64,000 bases of DNA from an uncultured Pelagibacteraceae bacterium (GCA_902571015.1 CACGAC010000003.1:62001-126000), one strand, 5' to 3'; positions 8,783 to 17,800 are shown, counted from the stretch's first letter. A program made the numbers and translations. Notes: generated from the sequence alone by a model not told the origin.

Positions 8783-10001
8783 AGAGATAGATTTAAGTTT
8801 AGATCGTATAAAAATTCTTTGTGAAAAATTAGGTAATCCTCAAGACAAAATAAAAGCAATATCAGTCGTCGGAACAAATGGTAAGCAATCTACTATAAAT
8901 GCAATTTTTTCAATTCTCAAAGAAGCAAAAATAAAATGTAATGTTTATACGAGTCCTCATATTCAAAAAATCAATGAGAGATTTATTTTTAATAATAAGA
9001 TGCTCAATGATGATGAATTAATTGATCTTTTTGAAGAAGTTGAAAAAATAAATAATGAAAATCCCTTAACTTTTTTTGAGGCCTTAACTGCTTGTTATTT
9101 TTATAAAGCTGCTCAGTATCCTAATAATATTAATTTAATAGAGGCAGGTTTGTTTCATAGGTTTGATGCCACCAATATACTAAAAAGTAATTTAGCAAGT
9201 ATTGTATGCTCTATTAGTAAAGACCATCTCGATTGGTTGCCAAAGGATCAACAAACTATCGAAAAAATTATATTTGAAAAAACATGCTCTCTATTAAGTT
9301 CTAATATAATTGTATCTAAACAAAACTCGGTAAAAACAACTGAAAGTATAAAAAAATCAATTTCACAAAACTTATCTAATAAATTGTTTTTTAACGAGGA
9401 TTATAGTTATTCTAATGGAGAGAATGGTTTTTTTTATTATGAAGATAGATTTGGTGGCTTAAAATTACCATTACCAAATATTCTTGGACAGTTTCAGTTA
9501 GAAAATATTTCAACTGCAGTAGCAACGATAAGACAACTAAATTTAAAAATTAATGATGATAATATAAAAAAAGGAATTACCAAAATAGAAAGTATTGGTA
9601 GATTACAAGAGATAAAGTCTGGGAAAATTAAAGATTTAATCAAAAATAATAAATTATTGTTAGATGGAAGTCATAATGAAGACGGCGCTAGGGTTTTAAA
9701 TGAATACCTTCAAACCTTAGATTGTGATAAGCATTTTATTATAGGGATGATGTCTAATAAAGATCATGAAAAATATATTAGTTATTTTAAAGATATTTCA
9801 TCTCTAACCACTGTTGATATACCTAATCAACAAAATGCAATAAGTGGTAAAAAATTAAAAGAAAAATTTAGAAATGTTTTAAATGTTAAATATGAAAAAA
9901 GTATTGATAAAGCAATTAAAAACTTGTCAATTAAAGAAAATGATATTCTAATAATTACAGGATCTTTATATTTAGCTGGTGAAATATTAAACTTAAATTA
10001 G
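8736..10001 (+). CDS. folC: Folylpolyglutamate synthase / dihydrofolate synthase
   Basis: LHPKEIDLSLDRI, VVGTNGKQST, DATN, DGSHNEDG motifs; out-of-frame overlap with accD. Confidence 0.85.
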   Translation: MKLQRIVNHLQKLHPKEIDLSLDRIKILCEKLGNPQDKIKAISVVGTNGKQSTINAIFSILKEAKIKCNVYTSPHIQKINERFIFNNKMLNDDELIDLFEEVEKINNENPLTFFEALTACYFYKAAQYPNNINLIEAGLFHRFDATNILKSNLASIVCSISKDHLDWLPKDQQTIEKIIFEKTCSLLSSNIIVSKQNSVKTTESIKKSISQNLSNKLFFNEDYSYSNGENGFFYYEDRFGGLKLPLPNILGQFQLENISTAVATIRQLNLKINDDNIKKGITKIESIGRLQEIKSGKIKDLIKNNKLLLDGSHNEDGARVLNEYLQTLDCDKHFIIGMMSNKDHEKYISYFKDISSLTTVDIPNQQNAISGKKLKEKFRNVLNVKYEKSIDKAIKNLSIKENDILIITGSLYLAGEILNLN

Positions 10002-10315
10002 ATATTTTTTTCTAAAAACTCTTTCATGTGGCTTTCAGGAACTCCACCAACTTTTCTATCAACCTCAACGCCTTTTTTATAGATTATTACTGTTGGAACA
10101 CCTCTTATTCCTGCAGCACTTCCAGTATTAATACCGCCATCTTCTATATCGGCATAATAAAAACCAGCTTTGTCTTTATACTCAACTGCAAGTTTATCCA
10201 TTATTGGTTTTAGGGATTTACAAGGTCCACACCAGGCTGCACTAAACTGAATTACTGAAACGTCTTCACTTTTAATTTTGTTTTCAAAATCTTCATCTTT
10301 AAAATCAATAAGCAT
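9998..10315 (-). CDS. trxA: Thioredoxin
   Basis: WCGPCK active site, GVPT cis-Pro. Confidence 0.92.
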   Translation of the reverse strand: MLIDFKDEDFENKIKSEDVSVIQFSAAWCGPCKSLKPIMDKLAVEYKDKAGFYYADIEDGGINTGSAAGIRGVPTVIIYKKGVEVDRKVGGVPESHMKEFLEKNI

Positions 10316-10349
10316 AAATCCTTTCTATTAACTTGTATCTTAAAGTCAA

Positions 10350-11786
10350 CTAGGCAATTTCATATTTTTTTTCAATAGACATAATAAAATCGTTTATTTC
10401 GTCTAGTTTTTTTAATTCAATTTTATCATCTCTTTTATCTGCTTGATCTCTCAAATAGTCGATTTCATTGTATGCCATATTTACTGTTTGCCATTTTTCT
10501 TTATTCTTACTAAGTATACGTCTAGCAATTTCACTTTTAATATTTTTATATAAATCGGGTGGTAAAATTTGAGGTGCCTCTTGATAAATTATTTTTTGAC
10601 CAAACCAACTACATCTTTTGTCCTGAAATTTATCTAGTAATCTTAACTTATCTTCCCAAGAAGAACTGTGCCAAGTTTTAAACAGAGCGGTATCTTTATT
10701 AGGTATAAATTTTTCATACAAAGTTTCCTCGGGTAATAGATCCTCTTGGGTTTTGGTTTGCTCTTTTTCCTCTGCTGCCTCTCTATTTATAATTTGTATA
10801 TTTTTACAAAAAGTTTCATTATTTCTGATCATTTGCGCTCTTTTTTTTATAGTTTCTAAGTCCAAGTCTAAATAAGGTTTTTGTTTAATCGCAAATTGTT
10901 TATCCAAAATTACTGGAGCCTTATTAGTTTTCAAAACTCTTAAAGCCTTGGGACTATATTTTTTCAATACATCTCTCAATTGATTTACTTGTAAGTTTAA
11001 TAGCGGCTCTGGATCTCTTCTTAAATCCCAAACATATCCCCACGATGCGTAAGATGGATGAAAACAGTGATTAGGATGTAGTGTGCTAATTAGATACATC
11101 ATATTTCTACCCTTAACATTTTCAAAAATAGAATATATGCCCTCATTTTTTAAAAACGTTTCTACGCTTGTTTTAGTTGATGTTTTTAAAAATGTTTCCC
11201 AATTTTCTTTATGTTTATCTTTAATAATTCGGAGTACGTTCAGTGAATTTTGAGCATCAACGTAGGCAGTGTGACTTGCTGAAGTGTCAAAACCTTGCAT
11301 TCTTGATAAGGATTCTAATGCAAGGCTAGGGTTACCTGCTTCCGTTAATTCTGTTTTTAAAGTTTCAGAATTTAAGGTTTGAGCTGCCCTAGCTATATGT
11401 AAACCATCATGTTCACTGTTAGGTGATGAGTGAGTAACATAAGGATAACGATTACCCTTAAAAAAATTGAAATGAAACATCCTTCTATCAAAATTTAAAT
11501 TTGACCACCCCATAAACATTGCTGGGGCACATTTAGAGAAAAAATTTTCAACAGCACCTAAGAAATCATAATGTGAATAATTGCCTTTAGTTAATAAATC
11601 AATACTGGTTGAATTTACAAGTAAAGCCTTTGCACTTGGCACCTCACCTTCTGGCATTCGCCCTCTTATATTTAACTTTCCAATTTCTTTTAAATTTTTA
11701 TCAACTACAACAGCCCCAACTTCAATTATGGATCCCCATATTGTTGAATTTGTGGTTTCGGTATCGTAAATTACAATTTTATCCAT
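10350..11786 (-). CDS. sbcB: Exodeoxyribonuclease I (DEDDh exonuclease)
   Basis: YDTETT Exo I motif, GWSNLNFDRRM, HTAYVDAQNS Exo III motif, length about 478 aa. Confidence 0.8.
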   Translation of the reverse strand: MDKIVIYDTETTNSTIWGSIIEVGAVVVDKNLKEIGKLNIRGRMPEGEVPSAKALLVNSTSIDLLTKGNYSHYDFLGAVENFFSKCAPAMFMGWSNLNFDRRMFHFNFFKGNRYPYVTHSSPNSEHDGLHIARAAQTLNSETLKTELTEAGNPSLALESLSRMQGFDTSASHTAYVDAQNSLNVLRIIKDKHKENWETFLKTSTKTSVETFLKNEGIYSIFENVKGRNMMYLISTLHPNHCFHPSYASWGYVWDLRRDPEPLLNLQVNQLRDVLKKYSPKALRVLKTNKAPVILDKQFAIKQKPYLDLDLETIKKRAQMIRNNETFCKNIQIINREAAEEKEQTKTQEDLLPEETLYEKFIPNKDTALFKTWHSSSWEDKLRLLDKFQDKRCSWFGQKIIYQEAPQILPPDLYKNIKSEIARRILSKNKEKWQTVNMAYNEIDYLRDQADKRDDKIELKKLDEINDFIMSIEKKYEIA

Positions 11787-11792
11787 TTTTTA

Positions 11793-12479
11793 TTAAACTA
11801 AATTATTCATTTCATTAAACTTTTTTAATCTACCTAAAAATAAATTTTGATATGTTATTAGCTCGGGCCCTTGAATCTTGAACTCTTGAAACAAATTATC
11901 AACTGTACAAACTAGAATAACACATGCATTAATGTTTGAATTATAAACAACATTATGCGCTAAAGAGTAAGCCGCAGTTTGTAAAAACCAAGAATCTATG
12001 TACTCAGCTTTTTTTGGTTTGTTGGACTGCTTGAAATCAATTATTGTTTCTTTTCCCTCATAAACACCCACACAGTCTGCTGTGCCTGCATATCTCTCAG
12101 GATAATGCATAGTGCACTCCACACCATATATTTCCTCTAATCTATTTGTTAAACCCTTATCAATAATTTCTTTTGCCATTTTTTTATATTGTTCATTGTC
12201 TTCGAAGAAACTCAAATTTTCTCTACCTAAAAGAAAAGACTCTAAATAGTTGTGCATTTGAGAACCTCTGCTACTTGCTGCCTTTGTTATTGCTTCAGCC
12301 TCCTTGTGACCGGTTCTCTCTCTCCAGTTTGCTAAAGCTGCTTTATCTTCCTCGGATTTAGTTGCATCAAGAATTGAGGTTACACTCGGTAACTTTGCTT
12401 CTCCTAATAGGTATCTCCTTACTCCATCTTCTGTCGCTCTTGAACTTGTAGGATAGTCATATTTTTTGTTCCAACGCAT
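11793..12479 (-). CDS. PD-(D/E)XK exonuclease, MGME1/phage-exonuclease-like (start taken at internal Met MRWNKKYDYP)
   Basis: LPSVTSILDAT, GTADCVGVYEGKETIIDFKQSNKPK, FLQTAAYSLAHN. Confidence 0.75.
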   Translation of the reverse strand: MRWNKKYDYPTSSRATEDGVRRYLLGEAKLPSVTSILDATKSEEDKAALANWRERTGHKEAEAITKAASSRGSQMHNYLESFLLGRENLSFFEDNEQYKKMAKEIIDKGLTNRLEEIYGVECTMHYPERYAGTADCVGVYEGKETIIDFKQSNKPKKAEYIDSWFLQTAAYSLAHNVVYNSNINACVILVCTVDNLFQEFKIQGPELITYQNLFLGRLKKFNEMNNLV

Positions 12480-12516
12480 GTGATTTCTTATAGTCGGTAT
12501 TATCTGAAAAAAGAAA

Positions 12517-13608
12517 TTATTTTTTGATTTGTTTATTTCTTTCGACAAAACTCTCAACGTTCTCTGTTAGAACAGCTTTTTCAACTTGCTCGGGATCTTT
12601 TATATTTTCTAAAGTTCTAGTAATTGATCTTGCATCTTTTCCAAAACTATCAACAACTGTCATAGCTTCTTCAAGTTTTTTTCTTAATTTATAAATATTA
12701 TCAAAATGACTAGAAAATCTCGTACTTATAGTTTTTAAATGATCATAAATCTCTGTTGCGTGTTTTGAAATTTTAAGAGACTGAAAGCCCATGTGTAAAG
12801 ACTGTAGATAAGCTGAAAGAGTATTTGGGCCACAAATTACTATTTTATATTTTTTCATCAATTCTTGAGTCAATAGCTCTTTACTGCTTGGATCTTGATA
12901 CTCAGTTAATTCTTTATATAGACTTTCTGTAGGAGCGTACACTATTGCAAAATTTGAAGTTTTAGGTGGAACAATATATTTTTCCATGACACTTTTTGCT
13001 TTAGCCTTAAATGCACTTGCTAATTTTGTTCTAGCATCAGCAACTGTCTTTTTATCATCTGCCTCTTGCGCATCAGTAATTGCCTTAAATTTTTCTACTG
13101 GAAAATGAGAGTCTAGCGGAACCAAAACATCTCCTTGAAGCTTGATTGCAAATTCTACGTTTTCACTTGTATCTTCTTTCATTTTTACATTTGTCATATA
13201 TTGAGACGCAGGTAATAAATCTTTAATTAGAGCATCCAAAGAATACTCGGCTAGAGTTCCATATTTTTTGACCCCTGCTAAAATTTTAGTAATTCCCTCT
13301 TGACTTTGATTTAAGAGCTTTACTTGTTCATTAAAATTACCAACCTTCTCATCCACTTTGGTTAAGGCCTCAGTCATATCCTTTGTAACCCCAGTTGATA
13401 AAGAGTTAAATGAGGTAGACATCGAACTTAAAGATGTATTGATTGTAGAGTTTAAGCTATCTTTTAATCTAATAATTTCAGTATTCAAATTTGCGATTTC
13501 ATTAGTCTCATCAGCTCTGTTCTCTTTCTTGGACTTTATATTTAAATACAAAATACCCAAGATTGCTCCAAACATTAAAATCAAAATTATTAATAAAATT
13601 GTGTCCAT
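12517..13608 (-). CDS. rmuC: DNA recombination protein RmuC
   Basis: N-terminal TM helix, coiled coil, then VEFAIKLQGDVLVPLDSHFPVEKF typical of RmuC. Confidence 0.88.
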   Translation of the reverse strand: MDTILLIILILMFGAILGILYLNIKSKKENRADETNEIANLNTEIIRLKDSLNSTINTSLSSMSTSFNSLSTGVTKDMTEALTKVDEKVGNFNEQVKLLNQSQEGITKILAGVKKYGTLAEYSLDALIKDLLPASQYMTNVKMKEDTSENVEFAIKLQGDVLVPLDSHFPVEKFKAITDAQEADDKKTVADARTKLASAFKAKAKSVMEKYIVPPKTSNFAIVYAPTESLYKELTEYQDPSSKELLTQELMKKYKIVICGPNTLSAYLQSLHMGFQSLKISKHATEIYDHLKTISTRFSSHFDNIYKLRKKLEEAMTVVDSFGKDARSITRTLENIKDPEQVEKAVLTENVESFVERNKQIKK

Positions 13609-13638
13609 GATTCGTAACTTGTATTATAAGGGATTTTT

Positions 13639-13770
13639 ATGGAATTATATCTTATTTTGAAAATTATTTTTGGAATAGGGGTTCTAATAGCTACTTATGC
13701 AGTAATACGAAATTTAGACATCATCAAAATTATTCTTATATACTTTAAAGATAAATTACTGAGAAAGTAA
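13639..13770 (+). CDS. Small predicted membrane protein (43 aa)
   Basis: MELYLILKIIFGIGVLIATYAVIRNLDIIKIILIYFKDKLLRK*; fills the gap between divergent rmuC and convergent hisG. Confidence 0.4.
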   Translation: MELYLILKIIFGIGVLIATYAVIRNLDIIKIILIYFKDKLLRK

Positions 13771-14442
13771 TTTAATAAAGTTTTTTAAACCTTTTTTTTT
13801 ACTATTTTTTTTTGAAATAAAAATACAAGCTTGAGATTCCAATATCTGTCCATCTTTCAATATACGTAAGTTATTCGCCCTAAGAGTTTCACCTGTAGAT
13901 GTTATATCAGTAATTAATTCTGCTGAACCGGTAAAAGGGTACGCCTCAGTTGCTCCCAAACTATCAATCAATTTAAATTGAGTAACACCTTTGGAAAATA
14001 AAAAATCCCTAGTTAAATTTGGATACTTGGTTGCAACTCTTAATCTTTTTTTCTTTTTATCTTTAAATTCAAATGCAATTTCTTCTAAGTCAGCTATTGT
14101 CTGAACATCGATCCAAGGATCTGGTATAGCTACAACTAAATAAGCTTTTCCAAAATTAAGTTTTTTAATAACATTTATTTTGTTTTGAGTATTTATCTCA
14201 CTTTCTTTTAATAAATCAAATCCAGAAAAGCCAATATCTAAAGAACCATCTCCTAATCTTTCAATAATTTCTCTAGCGTGCAAATATAAAATTTTTATGT
14301 TTGATTTATTTTTTATTGAACCTATCAAATCTCTTTCCCCTCGTTCGGAAATAAGCTTTAATTTCTTTTTGGTAAAAATTTTTAAAACATCTTTTCTCAA
14401 CCGTCCCTTACTAGGTATTCCTATATTTATTAAATTTTTCAT
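13756..14442 (-). CDS. hisG: ATP phosphoribosyltransferase, short form
   Basis: GIPSKGRLRKD, GFSGFDLL, DSLGATEAYPFTGSAELITDITSTGETLRAN. Confidence 0.92.
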   Translation of the reverse strand: MKNLINIGIPSKGRLRKDVLKIFTKKKLKLISERGERDLIGSIKNKSNIKILYLHAREIIERLGDGSLDIGFSGFDLLKESEINTQNKINVIKKLNFGKAYLVVAIPDPWIDVQTIADLEEIAFEFKDKKKKRLRVATKYPNLTRDFLFSKGVTQFKLIDSLGATEAYPFTGSAELITDITSTGETLRANNLRILKDGQILESQACIFISKKNSKKKGLKNFIKLLSQ

Positions 14443-14444
14443 AA

Positions 14445-15497
14445 TTAAGAATTTAAGTTAAGAGCTGCTCCAACTGCTGGCACTTGTTTTTTTGAACCAA
14501 GATCAGAAATTAATTTGTCATAACGACCACCATTACAACAATTGATAATTTTCGACTTTGATTTGATGTCTATCTTAAAAACTATGCCAGTGTAATACTC
14601 TAATTGTCTACCAAAGGCGGTTGAGAAAACCACATTTAATTTAGATATTTTGTTTTTTGATACAGGAAAATATTTCTGATCAACAAAAAGATTTATTTTA
14701 TGTTTTTTAAAAAATTTGTTTAGCTCCCTTGCAGCTTTATTTATTGGACATTTAATTTTTAAAAACTGTTTAATGATTTTCGATGTATTAGTTCCTTTAC
14801 TTATTCTTCTTGGATCCTTAATCTTTTTGTCAAACCTTTCTAAAATTTCTTTTAATGTTCTGCCTGCAACAATTGATGATTGATTATCCTTTAACATTTT
14901 TAAATATCGTCTTTTATCAACTTCAACAATAGTTGGATCTACATCAGAATTTGTCTCTAATCTTTTTAGTAAATCACTGAAATAATCTTCTCGCCAAAAA
15001 TGTCTTGTAAGTCTTAATTTCCATCTTTTCGGTATATCTAATTTAGATATTAGAAGATTAAAAATTTCTACATTACCAATAGTGAGTGTTCCAGTTGAGT
15101 ATTTGAAATTTTTTAGTGATTTAAGTGATGTATTTATTATTTCTTTGTCATCATTTTTTTCATCTTTCGATCCTATAATCTCAAAACCAACTTGATTGCG
15201 AATTATAGAATCCTTTTTATTTTGAGATTTTCTATAAGCCTGTCCGCTATAAAATATTTTTTCTTTGCTCTTAAAATTGTTTTCTAAATATCTAAGACAA
15301 GAAGCAATGGTAAGGTCAGGTCTTAAACATAATTCATTACCTGTCTGATCTGTAAATGAAAAAATAAATTTTCTAAAACTTTCACCAGATCTTTGAACTA
15401 TATGATTAGTCTCAATAACTGATGGTAATTCAATGTATTTAAATCCTTTAGACTGAACTGATCTAAGGATTTTGTTAGATAAATTTTTTAATTTCAT
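14445..15497 (-). CDS. hisZ: ATP phosphoribosyltransferase regulatory subunit HisZ (HisRS paralogue)
   Basis: ELCLRPDLTIASCLRYLEN, GRQLEYYTGIVF, CCNGGRYD; next to short-form hisG. Confidence 0.82.
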   Translation of the reverse strand: MKLKNLSNKILRSVQSKGFKYIELPSVIETNHIVQRSGESFRKFIFSFTDQTGNELCLRPDLTIASCLRYLENNFKSKEKIFYSGQAYRKSQNKKDSIIRNQVGFEIIGSKDEKNDDKEIINTSLKSLKNFKYSTGTLTIGNVEIFNLLISKLDIPKRWKLRLTRHFWREDYFSDLLKRLETNSDVDPTIVEVDKRRYLKMLKDNQSSIVAGRTLKEILERFDKKIKDPRRISKGTNTSKIIKQFLKIKCPINKAARELNKFFKKHKINLFVDQKYFPVSKNKISKLNVVFSTAFGRQLEYYTGIVFKIDIKSKSKIINCCNGGRYDKLISDLGSKKQVPAVGAALNLNS

Positions 15498-16872
15498 TTA
15501 TTAAATTTTCTTTTGGAAATGTGATTTGGTTATTTTCTTCTTTGGCTCCAAGTAGATTTTTTAAGGTTATTTTATTATCTTTAAATTCATTTTCACCGCA
15601 GATAACTGCAACTGGACATTCTCTTTTATTAGCATAAGTAAGTTGCTTACCAAGATTTTTTTTACTATCCAAAAATATTTCGGAATTAATGTTATTTTTT
15701 CTTAAATTATCTAAAATTTCGTAATAATTTTTTAAATATTTTTCATCCATCACACAAACAATAACTGGATTTTGTGTATCAAGTTCTATTTGATTTAATT
15801 GAATCATTGCAAATAGCAATCTATCAACACCAATACTTACACCTGTCCCTGGAATATCTACACCCTTAAATCTTGAAATTAATTTATTATACTGTCCACC
15901 TGAGCAAATACTTCCAATATCAACTTCCTTACCTTTAATATTTTTTGCTTTAAAATTAAGATTGGTTTCAACACAAAACCCATCATAATAATCTAAACCT
16001 CTGACTATCGTAAAATTAGTTTTTACTTGATTAGAATAATTTCCAAAGTTTAAAACTTTAAATAATTCCTCTAATTCTTTAATGCCCTCTTGGGTAACAG
16101 GATTTTTAAAATTTTCTTTAAGTTCCTTTAAATCTCTAATCTTTAAAAAATTTAAGATTGTTGAAACTTGAACATCACTTAGGTTTGCTCCTTTTGTTAT
16201 AGCTCCACTTTTATCTTTTCTCTCTTTTTTTAATAATTCTTCGACACCCTTTAAACCAAAGCCTGGTTTATCGAGTTTATCTATAGCTCTCATTACTTTA
16301 ATTTGTTTATCTTTTTCAATTTTCAAATCCTCAATCAGACCTTGAACGATTTTTCTGTTACTGACATTAATAGTAAACTGATTTTTTTTTAAACCACAAT
16401 CTACTAAAGTATTTGAGATCAAATTACACAGTTCGGCATTGGCTTGGGCTGGATTAACAATTCCAACTATATCACAATCTGCTTGAGTAAATTCCCTATA
16501 CCTGGCATTTCCAGATTTTTCATTTCTGAATACATTTTGAATTGCATATCTTTTATATATTGAAGGAAGCTGTTGACTATTCTGTGCAACAAATCTAGCA
16601 AGTGGACTTGATAAATCATATCTTAAAGTAATATTCTTTTCACCATCATCGAATGTAAACACGTCAGACATAGGATTATTCTCATCCTCTGCGAGAAAGG
16701 AGCCTATATTTTCACTAATTTCAAATGATGGAGTCTCTAAAGGGTTGAAACCGTATTTAACAAAACTATTCTCAATGACTTTTAATAGTCTTTTCTTAAG
16801 AATTAATGTTTTACCCCATCTATCTTCAAAACCTGAGGGTAATCCAGGAATTAGTTTATTTTCTTTATTCAT
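15475..16872 (-). CDS. hisS: Histidyl-tRNA synthetase (true start at MNKENKLIPGLP)
   Basis: LRYDLSSPLARFVA, FRNEKSGNARYREFTQADCDIVG, RGLDYYDGFCVE; upstream ORF extension lies within the tRNA. Confidence 0.92.
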   Translation of the reverse strand: MNKENKLIPGLPSGFEDRWGKTLILKKRLLKVIENSFVKYGFNPLETPSFEISENIGSFLAEDENNPMSDVFTFDDGEKNITLRYDLSSPLARFVAQNSQQLPSIYKRYAIQNVFRNEKSGNARYREFTQADCDIVGIVNPAQANAELCNLISNTLVDCGLKKNQFTINVSNRKIVQGLIEDLKIEKDKQIKVMRAIDKLDKPGFGLKGVEELLKKERKDKSGAITKGANLSDVQVSTILNFLKIRDLKELKENFKNPVTQEGIKELEELFKVLNFGNYSNQVKTNFTIVRGLDYYDGFCVETNLNFKAKNIKGKEVDIGSICSGGQYNKLISRFKGVDIPGTGVSIGVDRLLFAMIQLNQIELDTQNPVIVCVMDEKYLKNYYEILDNLRKNNINSEIFLDSKKNLGKQLTYANKRECPVAVICGENEFKDNKITLKNLLGAKEENNQITFPKENLINEIKKFI

Positions 16873-16876
16873 TTTT

Positions 16877-16950
16877 TGGTACCTTGAGTAGGTTACGCTC
16901 CTACGACTTCGGATCCACAAACCGACGTGATACTATTTCACCATCAAGGC
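16877..16950 (-). tRNA. tRNA-His(GTG)-like, CCA encoded, atypical D- and T-loops
   Basis: Acceptor GCCTTGA/TCAAGGT + A73 + CCA; D-stem GTGA/TCAC; anticodon loop TTGTGGA; T-stem GTAGG/CCTAC. Confidence 0.65.
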
Positions 16951-17019
16951 ATATCCTTTTTTGTTTTATCTTATTTTGTTGTTATTTAAAATTATAATAT
17001 AAGTGATTATTCGCTAGCT

Positions 17020-17121
17020 CTAGCCAGCATGGAAATGAGCGTGCACACCTCTATTAGTTCCTCTAAGAGCAAGTCTAAGAGTATCTGAGTTTAGTCTGTA
17101 ATTAGCCTCATTTTTATTCAT
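17020..17121 (-). CDS. Small ORF (33 aa) with VHAHFHAG C-terminus; possible leader peptide upstream of tRNA-His/hisS, or part of an ncRNA
   Basis: MNKNEANYRLNSDTLRLALRGTNRGVHAHFHAG*; locally more GC-rich than surroundings. Confidence 0.3.
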   Translation of the reverse strand: MNKNEANYRLNSDTLRLALRGTNRGVHAHFHAG

Positions 17122-17167
17122 GAGAGCGTTTTAGACAAAAATTGAAATTATTCAACCCTAAAAAGAA

Positions 17168-17201
17168 AAGGACGTTTTCTTATTTCGAAGAAAACGTCCT
17201 T
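17168..17201 (-). terminator. Intrinsic terminator downstream of cspA
   Basis: Perfect 14-bp stem AAGGACGTTTTCTT/AAGAAAACGTCCTT, 6-nt loop, followed on the minus strand by a T-rich tract. Confidence 0.85.
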
Positions 17202-17215
17202 GTAAAATATTTAAA

Positions 17216-17428
17216 TTAATCTAATTTTTTTAAATTTACTGCTGAAGGGCCTTTTGGACCATCCTCTAAAGTAAATTCTAATTTATCTCCTTCATTTAGA
17301 AATCTCATTCCTGCAGCTTTTACTGCGCTGGCATGAACAAAGGCATCTTTTTCTTTATCGTCTCTCTCTATAAAACCATAACCTTTTTTGCCATTAAACC
17401 ATTTTACTTTTCCTTGAATTGTACTCAT
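17216..17428 (-). CDS. cspA: Cold-shock protein, CspA family
   Basis: [28 protein letters not shown]. Confidence 0.94.
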   Translation of the reverse strand: MSTIQGKVKWFNGKKGYGFIERDDKEKDAFVHASAVKAAGMRFLNEGDKLEFTLEDGPKGPSAVNLKKLD

Positions 17429-17503
17429 CTTTTTACTCGTCCTTTTGTTATTTGTTTAAGGTAGAAGTTAATTTCTTTGTATATTAATTTCAAGATGTTT
17501 TGG

Positions 17504-17578
17504 TGGTGCCTCGGGAAGGATTCGCACCTCCGACACAAGCCTTTTCAGGGCTCTGCTCTACTCCTGAGCTACCGAGGC
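17504..17578 (-). tRNA. tRNA-Phe(GAA), CCA encoded
   Basis: Acceptor GCCTCGG/CCGAGGC + ACCA; anticodon arm GAGCC-CTGAAAA-GGCTT; T-loop TGCGAAT. Confidence 0.9.
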
Positions 17579-17584
17579 AAAAAG

Positions 17585-17800
17585 TTAACCTCTAAAGATA
17601 ATTCTGCCTTTAGTAAGGTCATAAGGTGTCATTTCCACAGTCACATTATCACCTTGTAATACTCGAATTCTGTTTTTTCTTAACTTACCTGCAGTATGTG
17701 CTGTCACTACGTGACCGTTTTCCAATTGAACTCTAAACATGGCATTAGGTAACAGGTCAGTTACTTTACCTTTAAATTCAAGTAAATCTTGTTTTGACAA
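17585..17800 (-). CDS. infA: Translation initiation factor IF-1
   Basis: [43 protein letters not shown]. Confidence 0.96.
   Translation of the reverse strand: MSKQDLLEFKGKVTDLLPNAMFRVQLENGHVVTAHTAGKLRKNRIRVLQGDNVTVEMTPYDLTKGRIIFRG

Noticed and set aside
12480-12557. 26-aa N-terminal extension of the PD-(D/E)XK ORF
   Set aside because: Overlaps the rmuC 3' end; the internal Met at 12479 gives a more typical N-terminus
16873-16920. N-terminal extension MWIRSRRSVTYSRYQK of the hisS ORF
   Set aside because: It reads through the tRNA-His 3' half; the family-typical start is MNKENKLIPGLP at 16872
16951-17167. Intergenic region as a tmRNA (ssrA) piece
   Set aside because: No tRNA-like domain with TTCGA T-loop and no typical ALAA-type tag found
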